In this document: positions 24,131 to 31,216 of the stretch, piece after piece
How positions within the stretch are numbered: position 1 is the stretch's first letter
Layout: each line of letters begins with the position of its first letter
Assembly: GCF_040373385.1 (NCBI RefSeq)
Contig: NZ_JBDXXH010000014.1
Location: 1 to 43,054, forward strand
DNA: 43,054 bases
Direction: 5' to 3'
From: Nitratidesulfovibrio sp.
Lineage (GTDB): Bacteria; Desulfobacterota; Desulfovibrionia; Desulfovibrionales; Desulfovibrionaceae
Made by a program: the position numbers and the translations under genes
Notes under the pieces: generated by a model
What the model was told of the DNA's origin: nothing
The model's input: only the letters and a program-made list of their open reading frames with translations
The model's database searches: none

Positions 24131-24132
24131 GG
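24118..24132. promoter_or_regulatory. Operator A: second copy of the palindrome
   Basis: GTTTGAC-C-GTCAAGG keeps 12 of 14 arm positions of operator B. It overlaps the predicted -35 element on the minus strand. Spacing between the two centres is 33 bp, about three helical turns, so two repressor dimers could bind the same face. Confidence 0.6.
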
Positions 24133-24284
24133 TATTTTCTGTGCACGAGTAACATTCCGGAACGGCAGAGGAAAGCAGGGAATAGGGGGCAAGGCGGTGG
24201 CGAGGCAGTGGCAGGACGGTGGAATTGCGGGGCGGCGGCCATGCCCGCCCGATGGGGGAGATAGGTCCTTTTGCCCCGTGTCCC

Positions 24285-25097
24285 TTACCCCAGCGCCACG
24301 TCCAGGGCCATCATCAGGGTGAACCCGGCAATGACCCCCATGGTGGCAAGGTCGCCATAGCCCGACCCTTGCGATTCGGGGATCACTTCCTCCACCACCA
24401 CGAAGATCATGGCCCCGGCGGCAAAGGCCAGCGCATAGGGCAGCAGGGGCTGTGCCCAGATTACCGCCGCCGCGCCGATTACGGCGGCGATGGGTTCGAC
24501 TATGCCCGAGGCCTGCCCGAACATGAACGCCTTCATGCGCGAAAAGCCTTCGCGCCGCAGCGGTACGGATACCGCCGTGCCCTCCGGAAAATTCTGGATG
24601 CCGATGCCCAGCGCAAGGGCCATGGCCCCGGCCAGCGACGCGGAGGGCAGGTCTGCGGCCACGGCACCGAAGGCCACGCCCACGGCCAGCCCTTCCGGAA
24701 TGTTGTGCAGGGTGATGGCCGTCACCAGCAGGGTGGAGCGTTGCCACGTGCTCGGCAGCCCTTCGGCGTGTTCGATGGGGTTGTGCAGGTGCAGGTGGGG
24801 CAGCAGCATGTCCACCAGCCGCAGGAACAGCGCGCCCAGCACGAAGCCGATCGCGGCGGGCACGAACGACCAGCGCCCCAGGTGCTCCGACATTTCCAGC
24901 GCCGGGGCCAGCAGCGACCAGAAGCTGGCCGCGATCATCACCCCGGCTGCAAAGCCCAGCATGACGTCCAGCGCCTTGCGCGAGAAGCTTTTGGTCAGGA
25001 ACACCAGGGCCGCGCCCAGCGCGGTGACGCCCCAGGTGAACAAACCGGCGAGAAAGGCCTGGATGACGGGGGAAAGCTCGGTGAAGGCGGTGTACAT
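24285..25097 (-). CDS. ZIP-family metal transporter (GufA/ZupT group)
   Basis: A 270-residue protein with about eight membrane helices. It has the two ZIP metal-site motifs, HNIPEG (131-136) and QNFPEG (168-173), the acidic VVEEVIPES (234-242), and a histidine-containing cytoplasmic loop (HLHLH, 101-105). ZIP proteins carry zinc, iron or manganese into the cytoplasm. The start at 25097 has GGAGACC upstream. The metal ATPase gene lies 218 bp downstream on the same strand but behind its own promoter and operators, so uptake and efflux are adjacent yet can be controlled separately. Confidence 0.9.
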   Translation of the reverse strand: MYTAFTELSPVIQAFLAGLFTWGVTALGAALVFLTKSFSRKALDVMLGFAAGVMIAASFWSLLAPALEMSEHLGRWSFVPAAIGFVLGALFLRLVDMLLPHLHLHNPIEHAEGLPSTWQRSTLLVTAITLHNIPEGLAVGVAFGAVAADLPSASLAGAMALALGIGIQNFPEGTAVSVPLRREGFSRMKAFMFGQASGIVEPIAAVIGAAAVIWAQPLLPYALAFAAGAMIFVVVEEVIPESQGSGYGDLATMGVIAGFTLMMALDVALG

Positions 25098-25213
25098 GCC
25101 CGGTCTCCGGATGGGGTGAGGGAAGTCGGCCGGAAGGCTTCAATACGCCGAGTATACCCGGAAATGGCGTGCCGTCCACTGGTGCGGACGGGGTGGCGTG
25201 CCGGGTGCGGCGG

Positions 25214-25237
25214 CTGCCTTGCCCCCTGCCTTGCCCC
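25214..25237. repeat. 12-bp tandem repeat, two copies
   Basis: CTGCCTTGCCCC is repeated head to tail in the 147-bp gap between the SemiSWEET 3' end and the ZIP start, followed by a further CTGCC. Nothing else was recognised in that gap. Confidence 0.6.
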
Positions 25238-25244
25238 CTGCCGT

Positions 25245-25541
25245 CTACACCCGGCGGGAATAGCGCAGCTTCAGCCAGATCACGGCCAGTATCAGCGCCA
25301 GGCCCACGGCGTTGGCGGCCATGACCGGCCACGATCCGATGCCGATGCCGTAGACCAGCCACAGCGAAACGCCCACGGCCAGCAGCCGGAAGGTGGGCAG
25401 CGAGATGTCATTGGCGGAGCGGGTGCGGGCAATGCGCACCACCTGCGGCAGGTAGGCCAGCGAGGTCAGCAGCCCGGCCACGTAGCCCACGGCTTCGATC
25501 AGGGAGGACAGGGCGGCGGCATCGATGATCGGGGCGGGCAT
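25245..25541 (-). CDS. SemiSWEET/PQ-loop family small membrane protein
   Basis: This 98-residue protein has three membrane helices, the size of bacterial SemiSWEET sugar transporters. It shows the PQ motif in SLAYLPQVVRIARTRSANDIS (about residues 27-47) and a tryptophan/asparagine pair further on (SWPVMAANAVG). Two copies would form a transport pore for a small sugar. The start at 25541 follows GGAGGCCCC. It lies 41 bp downstream of the FUSC-family gene on the same strand, so the two are probably cotranscribed. Confidence 0.83.
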   Translation of the reverse strand: MPAPIIDAAALSSLIEAVGYVAGLLTSLAYLPQVVRIARTRSANDISLPTFRLLAVGVSLWLVYGIGIGSWPVMAANAVGLALILAVIWLKLRYSRRV

Positions 25542-25582
25542 GGGGCCTCCGGCGGGATGGGCGAAAGGGTGTGCCGTGGGGG

Positions 25583-26770
25583 CTAGGGAGTGGCGTTGTT
25601 GCTGTCCGTGTCGAGGTGGTCGTCCTCGTTCCCGGCCATGCGCGTTGCCAGGCCCTGCACGTCTTCGGCCAGTTGGCGCAGGGCGTAGTAGAAGGCGTAG
25701 AACTGGGTCAGCATGGCCAGGTCGAAACGTCTGGTGGCCCCGGCTTCGCGCAGGGCCAGCAGGCGCCCGTCCGCGCGGGCCATGGCCGCGCCAAGCAGGG
25801 CGGCGGGCGACACCGGTGACTCGGGGGCGTTTTCCGGTCCGCTTCCGGGGCGCCACCCCAACGCGGACAGCCATCCGGCCAGTGCGCCGATGGGTCGCGC
25901 ACCGGTGACGCCGGTAGTCATGGCAGCCATGTGCCGCAGGGTGTGGGCCACGGTTTCCGCCAGGTCGCGCATTTCCGGCGCCATGATGATGTCGTGCCCG
26001 TCGGGCGTGCAGGCGTTCAGGCTGCGCAGCATGGTCCGCAGGTGGTCGGTGGTGCGTTCCACCGTCGTGGACAGGGTGTCCAGCGGCTGGTTGTCGTAGA
26101 AGTAGATCAGCGATTCGTGGCGACGCACCTTGGAAAGGCGCTCGCGGTTGCGCGGGATGGCGCGTGCCAGCGGGTCCAGCAGGTCGGCGGGCACGTGGGT
26201 CTGGCGGGCCAGAAAGCGGTCCACCAGGGTGGCCAGGTGGGCGGCGCAGTTTTCCGCCTGTGCGGCCAGGTCGCGGCGCAGGCCCACCGCTGCGCGCACC
26301 GGCCACAGGGTGACCGTGACCACGAAGGCGCAGCCCACGCCCACGGCGATTTCCAGCACCCGGAACAGCCCCACGTCAATGCGTTCCGCATGGCCCGCGC
26401 TGGCCAGTATGACGATGCTCACGGTGATGGCCGCCATGCGGTAGCGCGGATCCCAACGGGTGAGAAAGGCGCACAACCCCGTGGTGACGAACACCGAAAC
26501 ACCGTTCCATATGGGCGTGTCCGGAAAGATCATGATGGCGGCAACGCCCATCACGGCCCCCATGACCGTGCCGATGAACCGGTACAGGCACATCTCGATG
26601 GCCTCGGCCACGTTCATCTGCATGGCGATGACGGCGGAAATGACGGCCCAGTAGCCGTACTGGATGTGCAGCACGTCGGCCAGCAGCAGGGAAAGAACGG
26701 CGGCTATGCCGGTCTTGATGCCGTGGCGGATGTGGGCGGGCGAAATGTCGGCGAGGGTGGGGCGACGCAT
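25583..26770 (-). CDS. FUSC-family (aromatic acid exporter-like) membrane protein
   Basis: A 395-residue protein with a hydrophobic N-terminal half (about residues 12-165, five to six helices: YGYWAVISAVIAMQMNVAEAIEM in two adjoining stretches, RFIGTVMGAVMGVAAIMIF) and a long hydrophilic helical C-terminal half. This matches the FUSC/ArAE type proposed to export aromatic acids. The start at 26770 is taken because the conserved region begins there (MRRPTLADISPAH); a longer frame from 26914 adds residues with no visible similarity. The ribosome site is weak. The substrate is unknown. An upstream purine/pyrimidine tandem repeat lies about 230 bp away. Confidence 0.82.
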   Translation of the reverse strand: MRRPTLADISPAHIRHGIKTGIAAVLSLLLADVLHIQYGYWAVISAVIAMQMNVAEAIEMCLYRFIGTVMGAVMGVAAIMIFPDTPIWNGVSVFVTTGLCAFLTRWDPRYRMAAITVSIVILASAGHAERIDVGLFRVLEIAVGVGCAFVVTVTLWPVRAAVGLRRDLAAQAENCAAHLATLVDRFLARQTHVPADLLDPLARAIPRNRERLSKVRRHESLIYFYDNQPLDTLSTTVERTTDHLRTMLRSLNACTPDGHDIIMAPEMRDLAETVAHTLRHMAAMTTGVTGARPIGALAGWLSALGWRPGSGPENAPESPVSPAALLGAAMARADGRLLALREAGATRRFDLAMLTQFYAFYYALRQLAEDVQGLATRMAGNEDDHLDTDSNNATP

Positions 26771-27000
26771 GGTGGTCTCGGTCGCAGGGTGGACGGCGGT
26801 TGAGGATGTGCGGGACGGAACGGTGTGGCGCGGGAGCGGGCGTGGTTCCGTGGCTGCGCCGGTTCCGACCAACTCCGGAGGGCACCACATACGCCGGGGT
26901 CGTACGGCTGGCAAGCGGTGTGGCGCGCGGTGCGCGGCGCGCGAAAGGGGAAGCAGGGCCGATTCTGGTGGACCATAGCCTGGTTGCGTGTGCGCGGGTC

Positions 27001-27060
27001 AAGCGAAAAGGGGCGAAAAGGGGCGGAAAGGGCGAAAAGGGGCGGAAAGGGGCGAAAAGA
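27001..27060. repeat. Purine-rich tandem repeat of about 10-bp units
   Basis: About six units of the form GGGGCGAAAA or GGGGCGGAAA follow each other; one unit is a base shorter. The plus strand is almost all purine. Such tracts can vary in copy number or adopt non-B structures. Confidence 0.85.
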
Positions 27061-27149
27061 GTGCGGAGGGAAAGGCTGTGGTGCGCTGTCGAACGTCGGA
27101 TGCATCCCGGCTGTATCGCGCCCCGGCCCGCTGCAGGACGAACCACGGC

Positions 27150-27189
27150 CTGCGGCCATTCCGAGGTGGCTGCGGCCATTCCGGGGCGG
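27150..27189. repeat. 20-bp direct repeat, two tandem copies
   Basis: CTGCGGCCATTCCGAGGTGG and a copy differing at two positions lie head to tail. No function is known. Confidence 0.75.
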
Positions 27190-27497
27190 CCTGCGAACGT
27201 CTTCAAGGGTGCCGCGCGCGGTTTTGACGTCTGTCGTCCCTCGTCGCCTTGCCGCCTGAACCGGGTCGCCGCCCTGCCAGCTGCATCAATGCTCCGGATC
27301 ATGGCGCTCTGGTCGCTTCGGTGGCGCGGACCGGGGTGAAACGGAGTGTGCCTGCCCCAGCCGAAACCTGAGTGCGGCTTTCTTGATTGCCGTGGCGGGT
27401 TCGGACAGACGGGCCTACCAGAGGGACGTTATTCAGGAACTCTGCGGAATTCCGGCAGACGACAAGGGGCGGGACGGCGCGGCTTGCAATGCGAATA

Positions 27498-27552
27498 GCA
27501 AATGTGAGCATTTCATCGCATATTTCCAATGCGACGAAACATTCACATTTGC
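27498..27552. promoter_or_regulatory. 55-bp imperfect dyad upstream of the efflux operon
   Basis: Two 24-nt arms separated by 7 nt pair with four mismatches. The outer 10 bp (GCAAATGTGA and TCACATTTGC) and the inner six (TCGCAT and ATGCGA) are perfect. It lies 53-108 bp before the oxidoreductase start in an AT-richer patch. It may be a double operator or a leader hairpin; the outer TGTGA half-sites recall CRP/FNR-type sites, but the spacing does not match one. Confidence 0.6.
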
Positions 27553-27605
27553 AGCCGGGCAGCACATAGCGCCGACAGGCTGCACCTTGATTCAGGAGGT
27601 GCGCC

Positions 27606-28472
27606 ATGCACGTATTTGTCACTGGAGCCACCGGATGGGTTGGCTCGGCCGTGGTTCGGGAATTGATCGGCGCTGGCCATCAGGTCACGGGGCTGGCGCG
27701 CTCGGCGGACAAGGCGACCGCGCTCGCGGCCACGGGGGTGGGGGTCCTGCTCGCCACCCTGGACGATGCGGATGCCTTGCGCGCTGCTGCTGCGGCGGCG
27801 GATGCCGTGGTCCACACGGCGTTCAACCATGATTTTTCCAGATTCATGGAAAGTTGCGAGCAGGACCGGCGCGTGATCGAGACGCTGGCCAGCGCATTGA
27901 GCGGATCAGCCAGGCCGTTGCTCGTCACTTCCGGCTTGTCGGGCCTGCCGCGGGGAGCAACTGAAGCGACCCGGACAAACCCGGCGATGCCGCGCAAATC
28001 CGAGGCTGAGGCACGGGCTTCGGCAGAACGTGGCGTGCGCGTGGCGACAGTGCGCCTTGCGCCGTCCGTGCATGGCCTTGGCGACCACGGCTTCGTATCG
28101 TTCCTGATTCGCCTGGCGAAACAGAAAGGCGTGTCGGCCTACATTGGCGATGGGCAGAACTGCTGGTCCGGCGTGTTTCGGCTGGACGCCGCGCGCGTCT
28201 ATCGCCTTGCGCTCGAACAGGGCGTGACCGAGCCGGTCTATCACGCGGTCGCCGACGAGGCGGTGCCCTTCAAGGCGATTGCCGAACTGATCGGCAGGCG
28301 CTTGAACCTGCCCGTCGCGCCGCGTGACCGCGAGCACTTTGGCTGGTTTGCCAACATGGCTGGCGCGGACATGTCCGTATCCAGCGCGCGCACGCGCGCA
28401 CTGCTGGGCTGGACGCCGCAAGGCCCGCATCTGCTCGCCGACCTGGATCAGCCCGGCTATTACGCCGATTGA
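27606..28472 (+). CDS. NAD(P)-dependent epimerase/reductase, extended SDR fold
   Basis: The 288-residue protein begins MHVFVTGATGWVGSAVVRELIGAGH in the manner of an atypical or extended short-chain dehydrogenase, with the NAD(P) glycine motif at 7-13 (GATGWVG), VVHTAFNHD in the fourth strand and a C-terminal sugar- or ketone-binding region (SARTRALLGWTPQGP). The usual YxxxK pair is not obvious, as in NmrA-like members. Such genes often precede efflux genes and may detoxify reactive carbonyl compounds or act as redox sensors. The start at 27606 has a strong AGGAGGT site. It is first in the operon with the MFS and RND genes. Confidence 0.85.
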   Translation: MHVFVTGATGWVGSAVVRELIGAGHQVTGLARSADKATALAATGVGVLLATLDDADALRAAAAAADAVVHTAFNHDFSRFMESCEQDRRVIETLASALSGSARPLLVTSGLSGLPRGATEATRTNPAMPRKSEAEARASAERGVRVATVRLAPSVHGLGDHGFVSFLIRLAKQKGVSAYIGDGQNCWSGVFRLDAARVYRLALEQGVTEPVYHAVADEAVPFKAIAELIGRRLNLPVAPRDREHFGWFANMAGADMSVSSARTRALLGWTPQGPHLLADLDQPGYYAD

Positions 28473-28538
28473 CCATGGCGGGGCGGCGCCGCCATGGCGT
28501 CGCCCATCTCCACGATACCCTTTTCTCCAACCACCACC

Positions 28539-29768
28539 ATGAGCAAAGAACAAACGCACCACGCGGATGCCCCGTCCGCATCCGCTTCGGCCGCTTCCGG
28601 GGTTTTTCTCAGGCTGCTTCCCGTCACCCTGGCGGTCTTCGTCAGCTTTTTCACCATAGGCATGCAGATGTCGGTTCTCCCGCTGCATCTGCATGAAACG
28701 CTGGGCATGGGAACACTGGTCGTCGGGCTGGTTGTCGGTTCGCAGTTTGCCGCCGCGCTGCTGTCCCGCGCCTGGGCCGGGAATTTCGCCGACATGCGCG
28801 GCGCCAGGCGCGCCGTCCTGACGGGGCATCTGTTCGCGGCCTGTTCCGGCGCGACCTACCTTGCCTCGCTGGCCTTTGTCGCCACGCCCGCCACATCGGT
28901 GTGGATACTGCTGCTGGGCCGGATACTGCTGGCATTGGGCGAAAGCCTGGTCGCCACGGGGGCGCTGGGCTGGTCCATCAGCCTGGTGGGGCCGCAGAAC
29001 GCGGGCAAGGCGATGGTCTGGGTGGGCATTGCCATCTTCGGCGCGTATGCGCTCGGAGCGCCTGTCGGCGCGGCGGTGGACAGCCAGTGGGGGTTCGCGG
29101 GCGTGGCCGTCGCCCTGATCTTCGTCCCCTTGCTGGCAATGGCCGTAGCGTCGGGGGCGCGCGCCGTCCCGCCCACGGCGACGCGGCGCACGCCGTTCTA
29201 CAGGGTGCTGGGTTCCGTGTGGATGCCGGGCATGGGATTGGCGCTGTGCAGCGTGGGCTTCGGGCTGTTCACGGCCTTCATTGCCCTGCTGTTCTCCGCC
29301 AGGCATTGGGGCGGCGCGTCACTGGCATTCAGCGCATTCGGGCTGGCGTACATCTGCGCACGTATTTTCTTTGGGCACCTGCCGGACAAACTGGGCGGCG
29401 CGCGCGTGGCGCTGGTGAGCGTCGCCATCGAAATGGCGGGGCAATGGCTGATCTGGGGGGCCGATGGCGCATTGACCGCCCACTGGGGCGCGGCGCTGAC
29501 CGGCTTTGGCTACTCGCTGGCCTTTCCGGGCTTTGGCGTCGAAGCCGTGCGGCGCGCGCCCCCGCAGGCGCGCAGCCTCGCCATGGGTGCGTATGTGGCG
29601 TTCCTGGACATCGCGCTTGGCGTCACCAGCCCGTTGGCTGGCGCGTTGGCCGGTGCGGAGGGGATCGGTGCGGTCTATCTGGCCGGGGCGATTGCCGCCG
29701 CGCTGTCGCTGGTTGTGGCCCTGGTGCTGCTGGTCACCCCGACGTCGCAGAAGACCCTCCGTGCCTGA
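28539..29768 (+). CDS. MFS transporter, YhhS/YfcJ-like
   Basis: A 12-helix major facilitator of 409 residues. The region GLVVGSQFAAALLSRAWAGNFAD followed by RGARRAVLTG is a typical loop 2-3 motif of the YhhS/YfcJ group of putative drug or arabinose exporters. The last helices (GAYVAFLDIALGVTSPLAG) also fit. Two in-frame starts are possible, 28494 and 28539; the second is preferred because it begins MSKEQT, but neither has a clear ribosome site. It is placed between the oxidoreductase and the RND pump and would move a substrate across the inner membrane by proton antiport. Confidence 0.85.
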   Translation: MSKEQTHHADAPSASASAASGVFLRLLPVTLAVFVSFFTIGMQMSVLPLHLHETLGMGTLVVGLVVGSQFAAALLSRAWAGNFADMRGARRAVLTGHLFAACSGATYLASLAFVATPATSVWILLLGRILLALGESLVATGALGWSISLVGPQNAGKAMVWVGIAIFGAYALGAPVGAAVDSQWGFAGVAVALIFVPLLAMAVASGARAVPPTATRRTPFYRVLGSVWMPGMGLALCSVGFGLFTAFIALLFSARHWGGASLAFSAFGLAYICARIFFGHLPDKLGGARVALVSVAIEMAGQWLIWGADGALTAHWGAALTGFGYSLAFPGFGVEAVRRAPPQARSLAMGAYVAFLDIALGVTSPLAGALAGAEGIGAVYLAGAIAAALSLVVALVLLVTPTSQKTLRA

Positions 29769-29935
29769 TTCCATGCAACCCGGGCGTGAAAGACAGAGGC
29801 GGCGCGCTGCCGATGCGGAAGATGCCGCCAGAGGGACCGGTCGCGCGCCGGAAGGCCGGAGATTCGGTCCGTCGCGGCGCGCAGGTCCGGAAGCGTGCCG
29901 GTCAAACAGAAAGGCATTGCCCTGAAGGAAACGAC

Positions 29936-30025
29936 ATGTATTCGAGGAAATCCAACAAGTCGCACGGGTACGCCCTCATGCGCATGGCCCTGCGGTCCCG
30001 TATCCGGCGGCTGGAGGTCGCATGA
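29936..30025 (+). CDS. 29-residue leader-like ORF coupled to the efflux MFP gene
   Basis: A short reading frame, MYSRKSNKSHGYALMRMALR plus nine more residues, begins 9 nt after an AAGGAA ribosome site and stops at TGA within ATGA, overlapping the membrane-fusion-protein start at 30022. It is rich in arginine and lysine and has no membrane segment. Its position suggests a translated leader that controls or couples expression of the pump, as known for some antibiotic-induced genes. Conservation is unknown, so it may be chance. The rest of the 253-bp gap is empty. Confidence 0.4.
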   Translation: MYSRKSNKSHGYALMRMALRSRIRRLEVA

Positions 30026-31206
30026 ATATCCCCACGCCAGGAAACATGAAGCCGTTTTTCGTCGGCCTGATCAGCGTCGCCGTGATCTTCGGCCTGTTGT
30101 TCGCGTGGCGCGCGTCCCGGGTCGGGGCCGCCGCGCCCCGCACGCAATCACCGGCGCTGGTATCGACGATTTGCGTCCGGCCCCGCAGCGTGCCCAACGA
30201 GTTGCAGGCCGTAGGCAGCTTGCAGGCTGTGCGCGAAGTTCTGCTGGCGCCCGATACCCCCGGGCGGGTGACGGCCATCAACTTCACCGCCGGGCAGGTC
30301 GTCGAGCAAGGCGTCACGCTGGTCCGGCTTTACGATGCTCCGGAACAGGCCGACCGCAGCGCCGCGGTGGCGAAGGCCGATTTCGCGCGGTTGCAGTTGC
30401 GGCGTTCGCAGGATCTGGCGTCCAGCGGGGCGGAGCCGCGCGAATTGCTGGAGCAGCGCAAGGCGGAAGCCGTCCAGACGGCGGCCGCCGTCCGGCAACT
30501 GGATGCGCGCATCCGGCAAAAGAACATCCAGGCGCCGTTCTCCGGACAGCTTGGCATCCGTCGCATCAACGTGGGGCAATACCTTGGAGCGGGCGATGCC
30601 ATTGCCACGCTGACGCAACTCGACCCGCTGTACGTCAATTTCGCGTTGCCCCAGCAGGAACTTTCCAGGCTGGCGACCGGCGCGCGGGTACAGGTTGCGG
30701 TGGATGCCGTTCCAGGGCGGACGTTCGAGGCCAGGGTCAGCGTCATCGAGCCGCGCGTTGACGGCGAGACCCGTAATGTCGTTGTCCAGGCCACGCTGCC
30801 GAACCCCGGCAACCTGTTGAAGTCCGGCATGTACGCGACCGCAAGGCTGATGCTGCCGACGACCGATGACGCCATCGTGTTGCCCCTGACGGCAATCCAG
30901 ACGTCCGCCTCGGGCGACAGCGTCGTGCTTGTCCGGGATGCCGACACCCAGGGGACCGGCCAGGCGGTGGCCGTTCCGGTCGTCACGGGCCGCAGGCTGG
31001 GCGGGGAGGTGCTGGTGGCGCAGGGGGTGAAGGCGGGCGACATTGTGGTGGTTGCGGGGCAGAACCGGCTGCGGCCGGGTGCAAGGGTGAAGATCAACCC
31101 CGATCAGCCCGCAGGCGCGTCGGCGGACGCCGTGTCCATGCCAGATGCGTCCATGCCAGATGCGTCCATGCCAGATGCGTCCAAGCCCGTCGCGAATTCC
31201 CGGTGA
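30022..31206 (+). CDS. RND efflux periplasmic adaptor (membrane fusion protein)
   Basis: This 394-residue HlyD/AcrA-type protein has an N-terminal membrane anchor (about residues 11-28) without a lipobox, a lipoyl-like segment split around a coiled-coil hairpin (RRSQDLASSGAEPRELLEQ), the matching IQAPFSGQLGIRRINVGQYL, and a beta-barrel domain. It links the RND pump to the outer-membrane channel. The start at 30022 has GGAGGTCG. The C-terminus carries three copies of SMPDA from a 15-bp DNA repeat. It follows the 29-codon ORF with a 4-nt overlap and precedes the RND gene by 10 nt. Confidence 0.93.
   Translation: MNIPTPGNMKPFFVGLISVAVIFGLLFAWRASRVGAAAPRTQSPALVSTICVRPRSVPNELQAVGSLQAVREVLLAPDTPGRVTAINFTAGQVVEQGVTLVRLYDAPEQADRSAAVAKADFARLQLRRSQDLASSGAEPRELLEQRKAEAVQTAAAVRQLDARIRQKNIQAPFSGQLGIRRINVGQYLGAGDAIATLTQLDPLYVNFALPQQELSRLATGARVQVAVDAVPGRTFEARVSVIEPRVDGETRNVVVQATLPNPGNLLKSGMYATARLMLPTTDDAIVLPLTAIQTSASGDSVVLVRDADTQGTGQAVAVPVVTGRRLGGEVLVAQGVKAGDIVVVAGQNRLRPGARVKINPDQPAGASADAVSMPDASMPDASMPDASKPVANSR
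31135..31179 (+). repeat. 15-bp tandem repeat, three copies
   Basis: TCCATGCCAGATGCG occurs three times in a row, in frame, encoding SMPDA repeats at the adaptor C-terminus; TCCA of a fourth follows. Copy number could vary without a frameshift. Confidence 0.9.
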
Positions 31207-31216
31207 GGAAACAGTC

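Larger units (their letters stand above)
26771..27605. other. 835-bp gene-free region between FUSC and efflux genes
   Basis: This divergent region holds no convincing gene on either strand; the open frames present are proline- or arginine-rich and lack family features. It contains a purine-rich tandem repeat (27001-27060), a 20-bp direct repeat (27150-27189) and an AT-richer 55-bp dyad (27498-27552). Both the FUSC operon and the efflux operon must be started from here. Confidence 0.55.

Noticed and set aside
27001..27060. A CRISPR-like array
   Set aside because: The units are only about 10 bp and abut each other without spacers.
26376..27302. A 308-codon minus-strand frame covering the FUSC start and upstream repeats
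   Set aside because: It is histidine- and proline-rich and conflicts with the FUSC reading frame, which has clear membrane segments.
27498..27552. Terminal inverted repeats of a small transposon
   Set aside because: The arms are only 7 nt apart and no flanking target duplication was seen, so a regulatory dyad is more likely.
27299..27631. A possible divergent 110-residue regulator before the efflux operon
   Set aside because: No helix-turn-helix is visible, the frame runs into the oxidoreductase start and through the 55-bp dyad, and no ribosome site was seen.
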